From contig NC_014212.1 in NCBI RefSeq assembly GCF_000092125.1, positions 186,001-250,000 on the forward strand: a stretch of 64,000 nucleotides of DNA, written 5' to 3'. Below are positions 44,129-53,522 of this stretch, piece after piece. The stretch's first letter is position 1, and the number at the start of each line of letters is the position of its first letter. The notes below the pieces were generated by a model. It ran no database searches. It saw only the letters and a program-made list of their open reading frames with translations, and was not told where the DNA came from. Made by a program: the position numbers and the translations under genes. The DNA comes from Allomeiothermus silvanus DSM 9946. Its GTDB lineage: Bacteria > Deinococcota > Deinococci > Deinococcales > Thermaceae.

Positions 44129-46813
44129 ATGTACATGACGACCGCCGAAATCCGCGAGAAATACCTGCAGTTCTTCCAGTCGAAGGGCCATCTTCGGCTT
44201 CCCTCCTTCAGCGTCATCCCCCAGGACGACCCCTCGCTTTTGTTCATCAACGCGGGCATGACCCCACTTAAACCCTACTTTCTGGGTAAGACCCCGATCT
44301 TTCACACCCCGGAAGGGGAGAAGATCTCTTACCGCGTCACCACCTGCCAGAAGTGCGTGCGTACGGGCGACATAGAAAACGTAGGCCGTACTAACCGGCA
44401 CCAGACGGTCTTCGAGATGCTAGGAAACTTCAGCTTCGGGGACTACTTCAAGAAGGAAGCGATCCTTTGGGCCTGGGAGTTCCTGACCGACAAGCGGTGG
44501 TTGGGCCTCGAGCCGGAGCGCATCTATGTGACGATCTACGAGGAGGACGACGAGGCGTTTGAGTACTGGACCCAAGACGTCGGTTTGCCGCCGGAACGCC
44601 TACACCGCTTTGGTGCCGATGAGAATTTCTGGCCCGCCGACGCTCCCAGCAAAGGCCCCAACGGGCCCTGCGGGCCGTGCTCGGAGATCTACTACGACCG
44701 GGGGCCGGAGTTTGGCGCGGATACCTGGGCTGATTACTACCAGACCCGCGAGAGCAACCGTTTCGTGGAGATTTGGAACCTGGTCTTCCCCCAGTACGAC
44801 CGCAAGGACGGAGGTATCCTCGAGCCTTTGCCCAAACCCAACATCGACACCGGGATGGGCCTGGCGCGGGTGGCGATGGTCTTGCAGGGCGTGACCGATT
44901 TCTACGAGACCGACGAGTTCAAACCCATCATCGCCAAGGTTGTAGAGCTGTCTGGGGTGAGCTACGAGGGGCCCTCTTCGCTAGCCCACCGGGTCATCAG
45001 CGAGCATGCCCGCGCGGTGAGCTTTATCCTCTCTGACGGGGCTACTTTCTCCAACACCGGGCGCGGCTATGTAGTGCGCCGCTTGCTGCGCCGAGCGGTG
45101 CGGTATGGCTATTTGCTGGGCTTGCGCGAGCCGTTTATGCACCGGCTAGCCGCGGTAGTAGCCGAGGTGATGGGCGGGGTCTACCCTGAGCTAAGGGAAA
45201 ACCTCGAGAGCGTACAGAAGCAGATCCGGCTGGAGGAGGAGCGCTTCTTCGAGACCCTCGAGCAGGGCGTGGAGCGCTTGGACGCTTTGCTGTCAGGCCT
45301 CGAGCCCGGCGATACCCTCTCCGGCGAGGAGGCTTTCCGGCTGTACGACACCTACGGTTTCCCTCTCGACCTCACCCTCGAGATCGCTGATGAGCGCGGG
45401 ATCAAAGTAGACACTGAAGGCTTTCAAAAGGCGCTCGAAGAGGCCCAGGAACTCGCCCGGCAGCGCGCGGCCTTTGACAAGGACGTATTCAAGCGGCCCA
45501 ACGAGGCTCTACTGGCCATCGCCAGGGACTCTGGCGGCACGGTCTTCGTGGGCTACGAGCGCACCGAGGAGACCGCCCAGGTCAAGCTTTTGCTGGCAGG
45601 GAACCAGTCCTTGGACGAGGCCCCCGCCGGGACCGAGGTACAGGTGGTGCTTGACCGGACCCCCTTTTACGCCGAAGGCGGCGGACAGATTGGGGACTTC
45701 GGGGTGCTCGAGTGGGCCGGGGGCTGGGCCAAGGTTTCCACCACCCAGAAAAACCCCGATGGCATCTACCTCCACTTAGCTAAGGTAGAGGAGGGAACGC
45801 TCAAAGCGGGTACCACCGTGCGGGCTTTGGTAGACCCCCACCGCCGCGATACCGAGAAGAACCACACCGCTACCCACCTCCTGCACGCCGCCTTACGCGC
45901 GATCTTGGGAACCCACGTCCGCCAAGCGGGAAGCTACGTGGGGCCGGACCGGCTGCGCTTTGACTTCACCCACCCCGAGCCCGTAAGCCCCCGGGAGTTG
46001 GCTCGGATTGAACTGCTAGTGAACCGGTGGATCCAGGGAGACTTCCCGGTCAGTTATACCTACAAACCGCTCGAGGAGGCCAAAAAAGAAGGAGCCATGG
46101 CCCTATTCGGCGAGAAGTACGCCGACGTGGTGCGGGTGGTGGCGGTGGAAGGTACGGCGGACAACGTCGCTGCCGGGACAGCCATCTCCAAGGAGTTGTG
46201 CGGCGGTTGCCACGTGCGCCGCACGGGGGAGATTGGGATGTTCGTGATCCGCTTTGAGGAAGCGGTCTCGTCGGGGGTGCGCCGGATCGAGGCCCTCACC
46301 GGAACCGGGGCAGTCCAGTATGTGCGGGAGAACCTGGATGTGCTCCAGGCCCTCTCTCGCGAGCTAGGGGTGAACCCAGAGGGCCTGCCTGAGCGTTTAG
46401 GTAAGCTCCAAAACGAGATAAAAGCCCGCGAGAAGGAGATTGAGCGGCTCAGGCGGGAACTGGCCCGAGCCCAGCTGGGTGGCGGGACGGCTTCCGCGCT
46501 CAAGGAGGCGGGCGGCTACCAGTACTTGGCGGTGCGGCTCGAGGGCCTCGAGGTCGGGGCCTTGCGCTCTGCTGCCGATGAGCTGCTGGACAAGCACAAA
46601 GCGGACTTGGTGGCGGTGGGGTCGGGGCAGAACCTGGTCATTAAACTTTCCAAGGAGGCCCAGGCCAAGGGGCTCGACGCCGGGGCGGTGATGAAGCGGC
46701 TTACCGAGGCAGCAGGCGGGCGCGGGGGTGGGAAAGGGGCCTTAGCCCAGGGGGGCGGTTTCGACCTGGAACGGGCCTTTGCCGCTCTGGAGGGGGCCCT
46801 GCTCTCACGGTGA
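44129..46813 (+). CDS. alaS: Alanyl-tRNA synthetase
   Basis: Charges tRNA-Ala; 894 residues, full length. Class II catalytic domain from the N-terminus (EIREKYLQFFQSKGHLRLPS, FINAGMTP, GRTNRHQTVFEMLGNFSFGDYF), editing domain with HTATHLLHAALR and the zinc-binding CGGCHVRRTGEIG, and a C-terminal DHHA1 domain (GGGRGGGKGALAQGGG region). ATG 44129 has GAAAGGA upstream; the 169-nt region before it holds no clear T-box or riboswitch. Confidence 0.97.
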   Translation: MYMTTAEIREKYLQFFQSKGHLRLPSFSVIPQDDPSLLFINAGMTPLKPYFLGKTPIFHTPEGEKISYRVTTCQKCVRTGDIENVGRTNRHQTVFEMLGNFSFGDYFKKEAILWAWEFLTDKRWLGLEPERIYVTIYEEDDEAFEYWTQDVGLPPERLHRFGADENFWPADAPSKGPNGPCGPCSEIYYDRGPEFGADTWADYYQTRESNRFVEIWNLVFPQYDRKDGGILEPLPKPNIDTGMGLARVAMVLQGVTDFYETDEFKPIIAKVVELSGVSYEGPSSLAHRVISEHARAVSFILSDGATFSNTGRGYVVRRLLRRAVRYGYLLGLREPFMHRLAAVVAEVMGGVYPELRENLESVQKQIRLEEERFFETLEQGVERLDALLSGLEPGDTLSGEEAFRLYDTYGFPLDLTLEIADERGIKVDTEGFQKALEEAQELARQRAAFDKDVFKRPNEALLAIARDSGGTVFVGYERTEETAQVKLLLAGNQSLDEAPAGTEVQVVLDRTPFYAEGGGQIGDFGVLEWAGGWAKVSTTQKNPDGIYLHLAKVEEGTLKAGTTVRALVDPHRRDTEKNHTATHLLHAALRAILGTHVRQAGSYVGPDRLRFDFTHPEPVSPRELARIELLVNRWIQGDFPVSYTYKPLEEAKKEGAMALFGEKYADVVRVVAVEGTADNVAAGTAISKELCGGCHVRRTGEIGMFVIRFEEAVSSGVRRIEALTGTGAVQYVRENLDVLQALSRELGVNPEGLPERLGKLQNEIKAREKEIERLRRELARAQLGGGTASALKEAGGYQYLAVRLEGLEVGALRSAADELLDKHKADLVAVGSGQNLVIKLSKEAQAKGLDAGAVMKRLTEAAGGRGGGKGALAQGGGFDLERAFAALEGALLSR

Positions 46814-46864
46814 GGGGGATAGGCTTCAGCCTCGGCTCAGGTAAGTAGCCTAGGGTGGTAGGAG

Positions 46865-47272
46865 ATGAAGGTCGCCGCTTTGGACGTAGGCGAGGCCCGC
46901 ATTGGCCTGGCCGTGGGGGAGGTGGGCTCGCCGTGGGCCTTCGGGCGGGGCTACCTGGTGCGCCGGACGCCCCAGGCGGATGTGCTGGCGTTGCGAGCGT
47001 TCGCCGAGCGCGAACGGGTAGCCAAACTCATCGTGGGTTTGCCACTTCGTACCGACGGCACCCCCAGCGCTCAGGCCGCTAGGGTGCTCGAGCTGGTGAG
47101 GGCCTTGCGGGAAGCTGGGCTCGAGGTCGAGACCTTGGACGAGCGCTTTACCACCCAGCTGGGGGCGCAGCGGCTCAAGGAAGCACCCCGACGGGTGCGG
47201 CAGGAGAAAGGTAAACTGGACGAAGCCGCCGCGGTGGCCTTGCTGGAGAGCTATCTCGAGCGGGCTCGCTAG
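46865..47272 (+). CDS. ruvX: Holliday junction resolvase-like RuvX/YqgF
   Basis: 135 residues, RNase H fold: [19 protein letters not shown] (catalytic Asp), [32 protein letters not shown] and [15 protein letters not shown]. Family members process pre-16S rRNA and/or Holliday junctions. Follows alaS by 51 nt and precedes mltG, a common gene order. Confidence 0.92.
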   Translation: MKVAALDVGEARIGLAVGEVGSPWAFGRGYLVRRTPQADVLALRAFAERERVAKLIVGLPLRTDGTPSAQAARVLELVRALREAGLEVETLDERFTTQLGAQRLKEAPRRVRQEKGKLDEAAAVALLESYLERAR

Positions 47273-47308
47273 CTGGTCTGGGTCGGTTTATCCATCACAG
47301 GTGAAGCA

Positions 47309-48367
47309 TTGAATCCAGAAAAGCCCACATCTGTTCCCGATAGACTTCCCCTAGCTGAACGCGAAGGACGCCGTAGTCCTTGGCTGAGGTGGGGGGTATT
47401 GCTGCTATTTAGCCTGCTGGCCGGGGTCTTGGGGTATCTGCTGTGGCTGTCGGGGCCAACCGGGGTGCAGGCGCAGGTGCGGCTCGAGCGGGGCCAGGGG
47501 GCGCTGGCGGTGGGCCGCACCCTGGAGCGGGCCGGGCTGGTGCGTTCGGGGCAGCTCTTTGCGGTGTATCTGCGGGCCTCGGGGCGGGACAAGCTGCTCA
47601 AGCCGGGGGTGTACCAACTCGAGGGGGACGGGGTGCGGCGGTTGGCGATCGCACTCACCGAGGAAGCCCAGCCCCTCACCGTGCGCCTGACCTTTCCCGA
47701 GGGCTGGCGCATGCACCAGATGGCCCTACGGCTTAGCCAAAATGGCCTGCCAGGAGAAAAATTCCTCGAACTGGCCGAACACCCACCCGCTGATCTGCGG
47801 CCCAGTTATGTTCAAAGCCCCACCCTCGAGGGCTTTTTGTTCCCCGCCACCTATACCTTCCCCCTGGACACCACTGCCCGTGAGATCATCCAGGCCATGC
47901 TGGCGCGTTTCGAGCAGGAGCTGACCCCCGAGGTACGAAGCCGCTTGGCCCAGGAGAAGCTCAGCGTGCAGCAGTGGGTCACGCTGGCTTCCATCGTTCA
48001 GGCTGAGGCCGCTCACCCCGAGGAGAAGCCGCTGATCGCGGGGATCTTCCTCAACCGGCTGGAGGCCGGAATGCCCCTGCAAGCGGATCCCACCGTGGCG
48101 TACGGATTAGGTAAGGCCCTCCCCGAGCTTTCCCGACCCGCGGGAGACTTTGCGAGCGATACCCCCTATAACACCTACCGGGTAGCTGGTTTGCCGCCCG
48201 GTGCCATAAGCAACCCTGGCTCCGAGGCCTTGCGGGCGGTGCTCGAGCCCCAGCGCACCGACGCACGGGGGAGGGCGCTTTTCTATTTCTTCCACAACCG
48301 CCAGGGCAAACTCTTTGTCAACCCCGATTTCGCTAGCCATAGCCGGGATCTGGCGCGGTACCGCTAA
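47309..48367 (+). CDS. mltG: Endolytic murein transglycosylase MltG
   Basis: 352 residues: a cytoplasmic tail, one transmembrane helix (LRWGVLLLFSLLAGVLGYLLWL, about 26-47), a LysM-like region and the YceG domain with WVTLASIVQAEAAHPEEKPLIAGIFLNRLEAGMPLQADPTVAYGLG, including the catalytic Glu. It cuts nascent glycan strands and sets their length. Starts with TTG at 47309 by the frame; no ATG lies near. Confidence 0.93.
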   Translation: MNPEKPTSVPDRLPLAEREGRRSPWLRWGVLLLFSLLAGVLGYLLWLSGPTGVQAQVRLERGQGALAVGRTLERAGLVRSGQLFAVYLRASGRDKLLKPGVYQLEGDGVRRLAIALTEEAQPLTVRLTFPEGWRMHQMALRLSQNGLPGEKFLELAEHPPADLRPSYVQSPTLEGFLFPATYTFPLDTTAREIIQAMLARFEQELTPEVRSRLAQEKLSVQQWVTLASIVQAEAAHPEEKPLIAGIFLNRLEAGMPLQADPTVAYGLGKALPELSRPAGDFASDTPYNTYRVAGLPPGAISNPGSEALRAVLEPQRTDARGRALFYFFHNRQGKLFVNPDFASHSRDLARYR

Positions 48368-48429
48368 GGCCAAGCGCTATGTAGTTTGCACACAATTGTT
48401 GGGGCAAGCGCGAGTAATATAGGGCGGGT

Positions 48430-48633
48430 ATGGAGTTGATCTTCGAAGTCCGTGATGCCGAAGGGGGGTTCGCCGCCCGCGCGATCGGTGAGGAAAGCAT
48501 CGCCACCCACGGCCAGACCTGGGAGGAGCTTAAAGCTAATGTGCTCGAGGCCGTGCGCAACTACTTTGGCCCGGGCATGACTCCCCGCACGGTGCAGCTA
48601 CACTACGTCCGCGACGAACTCGTTCTCATCTAG
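48430..48633 (+). CDS. Small HicB-like protein without a toxin partner
   Basis: 67 residues: FEVRDAEGGFAARAIGEESIATHGQTWEELKANVLEAVRNYFG has the strand-strand-helix pattern of the HicB antitoxin partial RNase-H fold. No HicA-like toxin is adjacent, so this is an orphan. TAATAT precedes the ATG by 9 nt. Confidence 0.7.
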   Translation: MELIFEVRDAEGGFAARAIGEESIATHGQTWEELKANVLEAVRNYFGPGMTPRTVQLHYVRDELVLI

Positions 48634-48771
48634 GTACCTTCCCACACCCGTGGCCGTCGGAGGCTGTGCTGGCAGCGCCTGGTTGCAAGCTAAGCCAGAG
48701 CATCCGCGCTCCCTTTTGAGTGTGCCGCGGAGGGGTGTTGGCCTGCCCATAGCAGAACGCTTCGGGCGTAC

Positions 48772-50370
48772 CTAGCCAGCCTCGAGCCCCCTTCCAGGCC
48801 GGTACCGCAGCTTCCGGGCCAAACGCTTGGGGGCGTCGGGGCGGTTTTGCGTTTTATCCACCCAGTACAGCTCGTAACGGACGGCTTCGGGTGTGACCTC
48901 GAGCACGGCATAGCCGTTGATATCGCCGTCAAAGAAGTTCAGGTGCGGGTTGGCCTGCTCCAAGAAGGCGTTGCCGGGCCAGAAGGCTAGGCGCCGCAGG
49001 GTCTCGGCAGGGCCGGGGCTGGTCAGGGAGGGGGCCATAAACTCGGCTCCCAACCAGGGCTCACCGGGCTTGAACGTGGGGGAGACCTGCGAGGCCAGGG
49101 CGGAGTGAAGATCGCCACTCAGCACTACCAGGTTGTGCACCCCGGCTCGAGCCCAGGCGTTCAGCAGGGCCTGGCGCTCGGCGGCGTAACCGTCCCAGCC
49201 ATCGGTGTTGAGGGTGAGATCACCCGAACGCAAGGGGGAGAACATCACCGCGCTGGTCAGCCCCCGCCACTTGGCCGGGCTTTGCATCAGGTTTTCCGCC
49301 AGCCAGCGGTACTGCTCAGCCCCCAGCATGGTCTGGCTAGGGCTCATCTGGGCCGAGCAGGTGGCGAATTGTCGCTGTCCGAAGCCCCCCTCGCCGCAGG
49401 GGTGGGGCGAGCGGTAGCTGCGGGTGTCGGTTACGAATAGCTCGAGCAGATCGCCAAAAGCCAGCCTGCGGTACTGGCTCATCTGGCGGTGGGGTTCGTT
49501 CGCCATGGGGTCGTAGACTATCCGCGCCGGGACGTACTCGGTCCAGGCTTGGTTAGCCTCGAGGCGGAGCTTCTTGAGGCGCTCGGGTTGCCCCTGGAAG
49601 GGGTGATCGGGGGCTCCGGGGGCGTGGGTGGTGGGGTCCCAGTAGGTATCGTTGGCAAACTCGTGGTCGTCCCACAGGAACACCCAGGGATGGGCGGCCA
49701 GGGCTTGCTGCAAAAAAGGGTCGCTGCGGTAGGCGCGGTATAAAGCGCGGTAATCGGCTAGATTCACCGCCAAATAGCTTCCGCTCGGCAGGCGGAAGGC
49801 CCGCCCCAAAAACCGTTCGCGGCGGTAGCGAGGGTCGCCGGAGTACTCGTAGATGAAGTCCCCCAGGTGGATCACCGCGTCGAGTTCTTCTCGGGCTAAG
49901 TGGGCCAAGGCCCCGTAGTAGCCGCTCCCGAACTCCTGGCAGGTGATGAGGCCCAGGCGTAGACGCTCGGGCATGGTGCCGGGTGGGTGCAGGGTGCGGG
50001 TGCGCCCGATGGGGCTCGTCACGCCACGGTAGATAAAGCGGTAAAAGTAGCCCCTTCCAGGCTCGAGCTGGCCATCCAGGTCGGCCCGCACGGTGTAGTC
50101 GGTCTCGGGGCCAAAGCCGGTCTCGATCAGGCCCCCTTGGGGCTCGAGAAACTCCGGTGACTCACACACTTCGACCACGATGGGTTCGCCAGGCCGGAAG
50201 GCTTCCGGGGCGACTCGTGTCCACAACACCACCCCGTCCGGGCTTGGATCACCGGAGGCTACGCCGATGGGAAAAACTCCCTGGGGCTCGAGCGGGGCCT
50301 GCCCCCGCGACACCCCCACCAACCCCACTCCCAAGCCGAGCAACTTGCGACGACTGAGCCGGACCTGCAC
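48772..50370 (-). CDS. phoD: PhoD-like alkaline phosphatase, Tat-exported
   Basis: 532 residues. N-terminal twin-arginine signal SRRKLLGLGVGLVGVS, PhoD N-domain (GVASGDPSPDGVVLWTRVAPE) and metallophosphatase domain (ITCQEFGSGYYGALAHLAREELDAVIHLGDFIYEY, FLWDDHEFANDTYWD, LVVLSGDLHSALASQV). Releases phosphate from phosphate mono- or diesters at the cell surface. The GTG start is 6 nt after TAGGAT, so it may be transcribed without a leader despite lying 34 nt after uspA. Confidence 0.92.
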   Translation of the reverse strand: MQVRLSRRKLLGLGVGLVGVSRGQAPLEPQGVFPIGVASGDPSPDGVVLWTRVAPEAFRPGEPIVVEVCESPEFLEPQGGLIETGFGPETDYTVRADLDGQLEPGRGYFYRFIYRGVTSPIGRTRTLHPPGTMPERLRLGLITCQEFGSGYYGALAHLAREELDAVIHLGDFIYEYSGDPRYRRERFLGRAFRLPSGSYLAVNLADYRALYRAYRSDPFLQQALAAHPWVFLWDDHEFANDTYWDPTTHAPGAPDHPFQGQPERLKKLRLEANQAWTEYVPARIVYDPMANEPHRQMSQYRRLAFGDLLELFVTDTRSYRSPHPCGEGGFGQRQFATCSAQMSPSQTMLGAEQYRWLAENLMQSPAKWRGLTSAVMFSPLRSGDLTLNTDGWDGYAAERQALLNAWARAGVHNLVVLSGDLHSALASQVSPTFKPGEPWLGAEFMAPSLTSPGPAETLRRLAFWPGNAFLEQANPHLNFFDGDINGYAVLEVTPEAVRYELYWVDKTQNRPDAPKRLARKLRYRPGRGLEAG

Positions 50371-50404
50371 CAGGTTATCCTACCTGAGCGGGATAAGTGC
50401 GGAG

Positions 50405-50839
50405 TCATTTGCTACGTATCACCAGCACAGGCTTCTCCGAGCGGTGCAGCACCCCTTCGGTCACTGAGCCGAGCAAGAGCCGGTCGATGCCGCTGCGCCC
50501 GTGGGTGCCCATTACGATCAGGTCGTGGTTCTTGGCTTCGCTCAAGATAGCGTCTATGGGTTTGCCCTCGAGCAGCTTGCTCTGGGCGCTCACCCCGGCC
50601 TGCGCCGCCATTTGTAAAGCCGCCTGTAGGGCCTCGTTCCCGGCTTTTTTGAGGTCCTCGATTAGCTCGAGGCCATAGGGCACTGCTTCGGGGCTGATCC
50701 AAAGGGTGCGGGTGGGGTCTTCCACCACGTACACGAAAGTAACCTGGGCACCTAGGGTTTTGGCCAGCTCGAGCCCTTGTTCGATAGCCTTGGAGCTACA
50801 GTTGCTGCCATCGGTGGGCATCAGGATTTTGCTGTACAT
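50405..50839 (-). CDS. Universal stress protein
   Basis: 144 residues, UspA fold with the ATP-binding end motif GTHGRSGIDRLLLGSVTEGVLHRSEKPVLVI and N-terminal KILMPTDGSNCSSKAIEQG. ATP-binding type, stress-related. ATG follows AGAGGTGG; TACACT about 20 nt upstream may be the -10 box. Confidence 0.92.
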   Translation of the reverse strand: MYSKILMPTDGSNCSSKAIEQGLELAKTLGAQVTFVYVVEDPTRTLWISPEAVPYGLELIEDLKKAGNEALQAALQMAAQAGVSAQSKLLEGKPIDAILSEAKNHDLIVMGTHGRSGIDRLLLGSVTEGVLHRSEKPVLVIRSK

Positions 50840-51001
50840 ACACCACCTCTTGAGCCTAGTGTAGCCCTGAAATGCAGGGACAATCTACCCCGACGGACGC
50901 TGGCAGATGCGGAAAGCCCAAAGACCACTAGGCTGGTTGCGATCAGCACTCTTGTGCAAAATCCGCTGGGCGTTACGCCCTTCCCCCCTACGATTGGAAG
51001 G

Positions 51002-52126
51002 ATGACTTTCCCCGAGCTTCTCGCCCAACTCGTCTCCCAAGGGGCCTCCGACATCCACATCCACGCCGGGATGCCGCTCATGGTCCGGCTCCACGGGCGG
51101 TTGCAACCTATCGGTCAGAGCAAGCTCACTCCGCAGTGGACCGCTACCCTGGTGGATCTGATGTGCGACGAGCGCCAGAAGGTGCTGTTCAAGCAGAGGT
51201 ATCAGGTGGACATAGCCTATAGCCTCCCCGGTGTGGCTCGTTTCCGGGTCAACCTCTTCCGGCAGCGGGGCTCGGTGAGCGCGGTGATGCGGGTCATCAA
51301 CTCCGACGAGGAAAAGCTCAAGATCGTTTCCTTGCCCCAGGAGACGATCGAGTACTTCCGCGACCAGGAGAAGGGTTTGGTGCTGATCACCGGCCCCACG
51401 GGCTCGGGGAAGTCCACCACGCTGGCCCGCATCCTCGACGAAATCAACCGGACCCACGACAAGATGATCATCACCATCGAGGACCCCATCGAGTACTTGC
51501 ACAAGCCCAAGAAGTCGGTGATCGTGCAACGCGAGCTGGGCTCGGACACGCTCTCCTTCGACGAGGCCCTGATCGCCGCCATGCGGCAAGATCCCGACGT
51601 GATCATGATCGGGGAAATCCGCAACTACGAGACCGCGGCGGCAGCGCTCGAGGCCGCCCAGACCGGCCACCTGGTCTTTTCCACCATGCACACCCTCGAT
51701 ACCGTGCGCACCGTGAACCGCATGATGGACCTGTTCCCCCCACATGAGCGCGAGGTGGCCCGGATCCTCTTCGCGGAGAGCTTGGTGGGCATCGTCTCGC
51801 AGCGGCTGCTCAAGAGCAAGGGAGGCGGGCGGGTGGCCGTCACGGAGATTCTCAAGGGCACGCTGCGAATCCGCGACATGATCAAAGACCCGGCCAAGAC
51901 CTACGGCCTCTACGACGCCTTGCGCGAGTCGCGCCTGGACGGAATGCAGACCTTCGACGACCATCTGGCCGAACTCTACGGCCAAGACCTCCTCGACTAC
52001 GAGACCGCCATTAGCCACGCCACCAGCCGCCAGAGCTTCAAGGTGGCCGCGATGCGCATTGACCAGGAGCGAGGCCAAACCACCCCCACCAGCGGGTTGA
52101 CCCAGGTCATCGAGCCCGCTTCGTAA
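51002..52126 (+). CDS. pilT: Type IV pilus retraction ATPase PilT
   Basis: 374 residues, hexameric motor for pilus retraction and twitching. SDIHIHAGMPLMVRLHGRL at the N-terminus, Walker A GPTGSGKST (near 135), Asp box TIEDPIEYLH, Walker B DPDVIMIGEIRNYETA and the His box GHLVFSTMHTLDTVRTVNRM are all present. ATG 51002 is 7 nt after TACGAT and next to GGAAGG; the longer open frame upstream is unlike the family. No other pilus gene is nearby. Confidence 0.93.
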   Translation: MTFPELLAQLVSQGASDIHIHAGMPLMVRLHGRLQPIGQSKLTPQWTATLVDLMCDERQKVLFKQRYQVDIAYSLPGVARFRVNLFRQRGSVSAVMRVINSDEEKLKIVSLPQETIEYFRDQEKGLVLITGPTGSGKSTTLARILDEINRTHDKMIITIEDPIEYLHKPKKSVIVQRELGSDTLSFDEALIAAMRQDPDVIMIGEIRNYETAAAALEAAQTGHLVFSTMHTLDTVRTVNRMMDLFPPHEREVARILFAESLVGIVSQRLLKSKGGGRVAVTEILKGTLRIRDMIKDPAKTYGLYDALRESRLDGMQTFDDHLAELYGQDLLDYETAISHATSRQSFKVAAMRIDQERGQTTPTSGLTQVIEPAS

Positions 52127-52297
52127 TCGAGCCTTCCTCGAAAAACTATCCCCCCGGACCGGGTAGACTGAGGCTCATGCTCCCTCCGTCGAAAACCGGT
52201 CTCGATGGGATGATTCTATGCGGATCTAGGGGCGTAACCCGGTGCTCGAGACGTTCACTACGAGCATGGACTAGGATGTTGGAACCATGGTGAAGAT

Positions 52298-53011
52298 ATG
52301 CTAATTTACGGTAGAAATCCGGTGCTCGAGGCAATCAAGGAAGGCCGGGCAGTGCGGGTCTGGGTCGCCAAAGGCGTGGAGAACTGGCTGATCCGTGAAC
52401 TCGAGGGGCTGGGGGCCGACTACGAACTCCTCCCCCGCATTGAACTCGATCAGAAAGTGCGTACCACCCAGCACCAGGGTTTAGTAGCTGAGGTGGCCGA
52501 ACTCAAATTCTCGGATCCCGAGGCTCCTTTTCGCCTTGCCAAGGAGCGCCAAGAAGGCGTTTTGCTGGTCCTTTTGGATGGGGTGACCGACCCCCGCAAC
52601 TACGGGGCCATTATCCGAACTGCTGTGGCTTTAGGAGCTCACGGGGTCATCAGCGAGGAGCGCCGCAGCGCCCCGCTCTCGCCGCTGGTGCTCAAAGCCT
52701 CAGCGGGGACTGCCCATAAGCTACCCCTGGTACAGGTCAAAAATCTGCCGCGCTACATGGAGGAGATCAAAAAGCGTGGGGTGTGGATCTACGGGGCTAG
52801 CGGCAAGGCCCAGAAAGACCTCACGATGCTCGACTACAAACGCCCTCTGGCCATCGTGATCGGCTCAGAGGGAGAGGGGATGCGCCGATTGGTAGAACAG
52901 CGCTGCGACGAGACCGCCCGCATCCCCCTTGGGCCCGGCGCCGAGTCGCTGAACGCGAGCGTTGCTCTGGCGATTTTCTTGTACCAGGCGAGGTTGGGGC
53001 GATCGCACTAA
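52298..53011 (+). CDS. rlmB: 23S rRNA 2'-O-methyltransferase, RlmB-like
   Basis: 237 residues, SpoU family trefoil-knot methyltransferase using S-adenosylmethionine. N-terminal substrate-binding domain (MLIYGRNPVLEAIKEGRAVRVWVAKG) and catalytic motifs LLVLLDGVTDPRNYGAIIRTAVALGAHGVI, IVIGSEGEGMRRLVEQRCDE and IPLGPGAESLNASVALAIFLYQ. Modifies a guanosine of 23S rRNA by family analogy. The 171-nt gap before it holds no clear signal. Confidence 0.92.
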   Translation: MLIYGRNPVLEAIKEGRAVRVWVAKGVENWLIRELEGLGADYELLPRIELDQKVRTTQHQGLVAEVAELKFSDPEAPFRLAKERQEGVLLVLLDGVTDPRNYGAIIRTAVALGAHGVISEERRSAPLSPLVLKASAGTAHKLPLVQVKNLPRYMEEIKKRGVWIYGASGKAQKDLTMLDYKRPLAIVIGSEGEGMRRLVEQRCDETARIPLGPGAESLNASVALAIFLYQARLGRSH

Positions 53012-53073
53012 ATCGGTCTGTACCGAGGGGATAAGCCCTACCTGCGTAGGCTCCGGCAGTAAGCTAAGACCCG

Positions 53074-53352
53074 ATGGAAGAACATTCCCCACCCCCCACC
53101 GATGCGGTGAAGACGCGCCTGATCGGAGGGGTGCCCTACGCATTGTTGGGTACTTTCCCCCGCCCCTTCGCCGAGGGAATCCGAATACGGCTCGAGGGCC
53201 GCAAGATCCCGGTTCGCCTAGAGACTCCCTTTACCTACTTCGGCCTCCCCGAGGCGTATATCGGCACCTATACCGGGGATGTGGCACTCTGGATCCCCCA
53301 GCGCTTTTACGACGAGGCGGTGATGCTACTCGAGCGAGACCAGCCAGGTTAG
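53074..53352 (+). CDS. Conserved-looking hypothetical protein, 92 residues
   Basis: Short soluble protein: TRLIGGVPYALLGTFPRPFAEGIRIRLEGRKIPVRLETPFTYFGLPEAYIGTYTGDVALWIPQRFYDEAVMLLER. A beta-rich fold is likely; no family recognised. TAAGCT lies 8 nt before its ATG. No operon partner. The 170 nt after it hold no gene. Confidence 0.65.
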   Translation: MEEHSPPPTDAVKTRLIGGVPYALLGTFPRPFAEGIRIRLEGRKIPVRLETPFTYFGLPEAYIGTYTGDVALWIPQRFYDEAVMLLERDQPG

Positions 53353-53522
53353 GCAAAGCCGGTCCATCGCGGCAAACGGCCCCAGTACCAGGGGCGTTAA
53401 GGTCGGCGTTACCTCGCTCGAGGGTTTTCCCGGCACCGCGTAACGGGTAACCACCCCTCCCTATGGGATGAGTAAATCCACCATTACGAGCCGTTCACGG
53501 GCTGCCTTTAAGCTAGACTTGA

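Noticed and set aside
44030-44401. A minus-strand frame over the alaS start
   Set aside because: Overlaps conserved AlaS coding sequence and has no family features.
50885-52078. A 397-residue open frame antisense to pilT
   Set aside because: Composition of a complement of a conserved gene; all PilT motifs are on the plus strand.
52127-52297. Possible duplicated start of the rlmB-like gene (repeated CCGGTGCTCGAG)
   Set aside because: The match is short and built around the very common CTCGAG word.
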